Assembly (NCBI RefSeq): GCF_004138325.1
Contig: NZ_SBLB01000005.1
Location: 372,001 to 436,000 of the forward strand
Direction: 5' to 3'
Length of the DNA stretch: 64,000 bases
DNA from: Spirosoma sordidisoli
GTDB taxonomy: Bacteria > Bacteroidota > Bacteroidia > Cytophagales > Spirosomataceae
Position numbers and translations under genes: made by a program. How positions within the stretch are numbered: position 1 is the stretch's first letter; every line of letters starts with the position of its first letter. Shown here in pieces: positions 63,678 through 64,000 of this stretch. Under the pieces are notes generated by a model that was not told the origin of the DNA, searched no databases, and saw only the letters and a program-made list of their open reading frames with translations.

Positions 63678-64000
63678 ATGAAAAAGTTAAAACTTTTGTT
63701 TTATGCAGCAAATTTCACTCCCGAATTGACAGGTAGTGGTAAATATAATGGGGAGTTAGTTGACTGGTTGGCCCAAAGAGGCCATAGTATTGACGTAATT
63801 ACGACTCATCCGCATTATCCAAAATGGAAAATTGATCCTGCTTATCGTGGAAAACTTTGGACTGTCGATAAGTTAAATAATGTGACTATATACAGATGCC
63901 CTTTGTATGTACCTATGAATCCTTCTGGTTTTAAGCGTATTTTACATGAAATCTCTTTTGCTGTTAGTTCATTTCCTGTGTGGTTAAAAGTTTTTTTTTC
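63678..64000 (+). CDS. WcaI-like glycosyltransferase, cut by window end
   Basis: The first 107 codons of a GT-B enzyme beginning KLLFYAANFTPELTGSGKYN, with the WcaI-family pattern GxGKYxxELxxWLAxRGH. Later segments are VITTHPHYPKW (the PPxYPxW-type loop) and RCPLYVPMNPSGFKRILHE. WcaI proteins act in colanic-acid-like exopolysaccharide assembly. The stop is beyond 64000, so C-terminal residues are not visible. Acceptor and sugar are unknown; AT-rich. Confidence 0.85.
   Translation, partial: MKKLKLLFYAANFTPELTGSGKYNGELVDWLAQRGHSIDVITTHPHYPKWKIDPAYRGKLWTVDKLNNVTIYRCPLYVPMNPSGFKRILHEISFAVSSFPVWLKVFF

Overview
The window comes from a Bacteroidota chromosome, most likely the Cytophagales (Spirosoma-like). 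The evidence is TAnnTTTG-type -7 promoter boxes, a T9SS type B (CHU_C) sorting domain, an OmpA/WD40/TPR protein, an SLBB exporter and a SecA with a non-standard tail. No rRNA, tRNA, CRISPR array or complete insertion sequence was seen. The first ~52.6 kb is GC-rich and mostly housekeeping. From ~52.6 kb to the right edge the DNA becomes strongly AT-rich and is a surface-polysaccharide locus, cut by the window end.

Layout. 0-16 kb: a truncated SRPBCC protein, Crp-type regulator, pdxJ, a YqeY protein, CvpA, rlmN, a repeat-filled intergenic stretch with a ~58-bp-arm inverted repeat, a phosphate transporter, an acyltransferase, an outer-membrane barrel, a DES1-like lipid desaturase, dsbD, a phytanoyl-dioxygenase/AraC pair, glyA and tatC. 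16-26 kb: a nine-gene minus-strand operon (SpoIIM-like, membrane protein, DUF4129-like, DUF4350-like, MoxR ATPase, lipocalin/TonB-like protein, TPR protein, DUF1016 nuclease-fold protein, DUF58) with a divergent RDD gene. 26-33 kb: M20 amidohydrolase, YdeI-like protein, DUF885 lipoprotein, a Tat-exported gluconate-dehydrogenase-subunit-3/GMC oxidoreductase pair and a Thr/Ser/Gly repeat protein. 33-43 kb: a CHU_C protein, an OmpA-family PorE-like protein, a BNR-type lipoprotein, ispE, a cytochrome oxidase subunit III-like gene, an M1 peptidase and a tandem-repeat island of 59-61 bp units. 43-50 kb: a KAS III enzyme, a GT4 glycosyltransferase overlapping a DUF922-like gene, and secA. 50-64 kb: Wza-like and Wzz-like export genes, a GDP-mannose dehydratase, Wzx-like flippase, methyltransferase, three GT2 enzymes, a large counter-oriented membrane protein, a Wzy-like polymerase and the start of a WcaI-like glycosyltransferase.

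How the parts fit. The 50-64 kb genes form a Wzx/Wzy-type assembly line: sugar-nucleotide supply, transfer, flipping, polymerisation, chain-length control and export. TatC plausibly exports the Tat-signal subunit of the GMC pair. The MoxR operon looks like an envelope-associated AAA+ module carrying unusual passenger genes. Several intergenic regions hold structured, dispersed repeats (GAGTGATTGAG-type pairs, GAGACGCAA palindromes, 59-61 bp tandem units) that no gene explains. The strongest candidates for something new are the DES1-like desaturase, the nine-gene MoxR operon with an embedded nuclease, and the repeat families.
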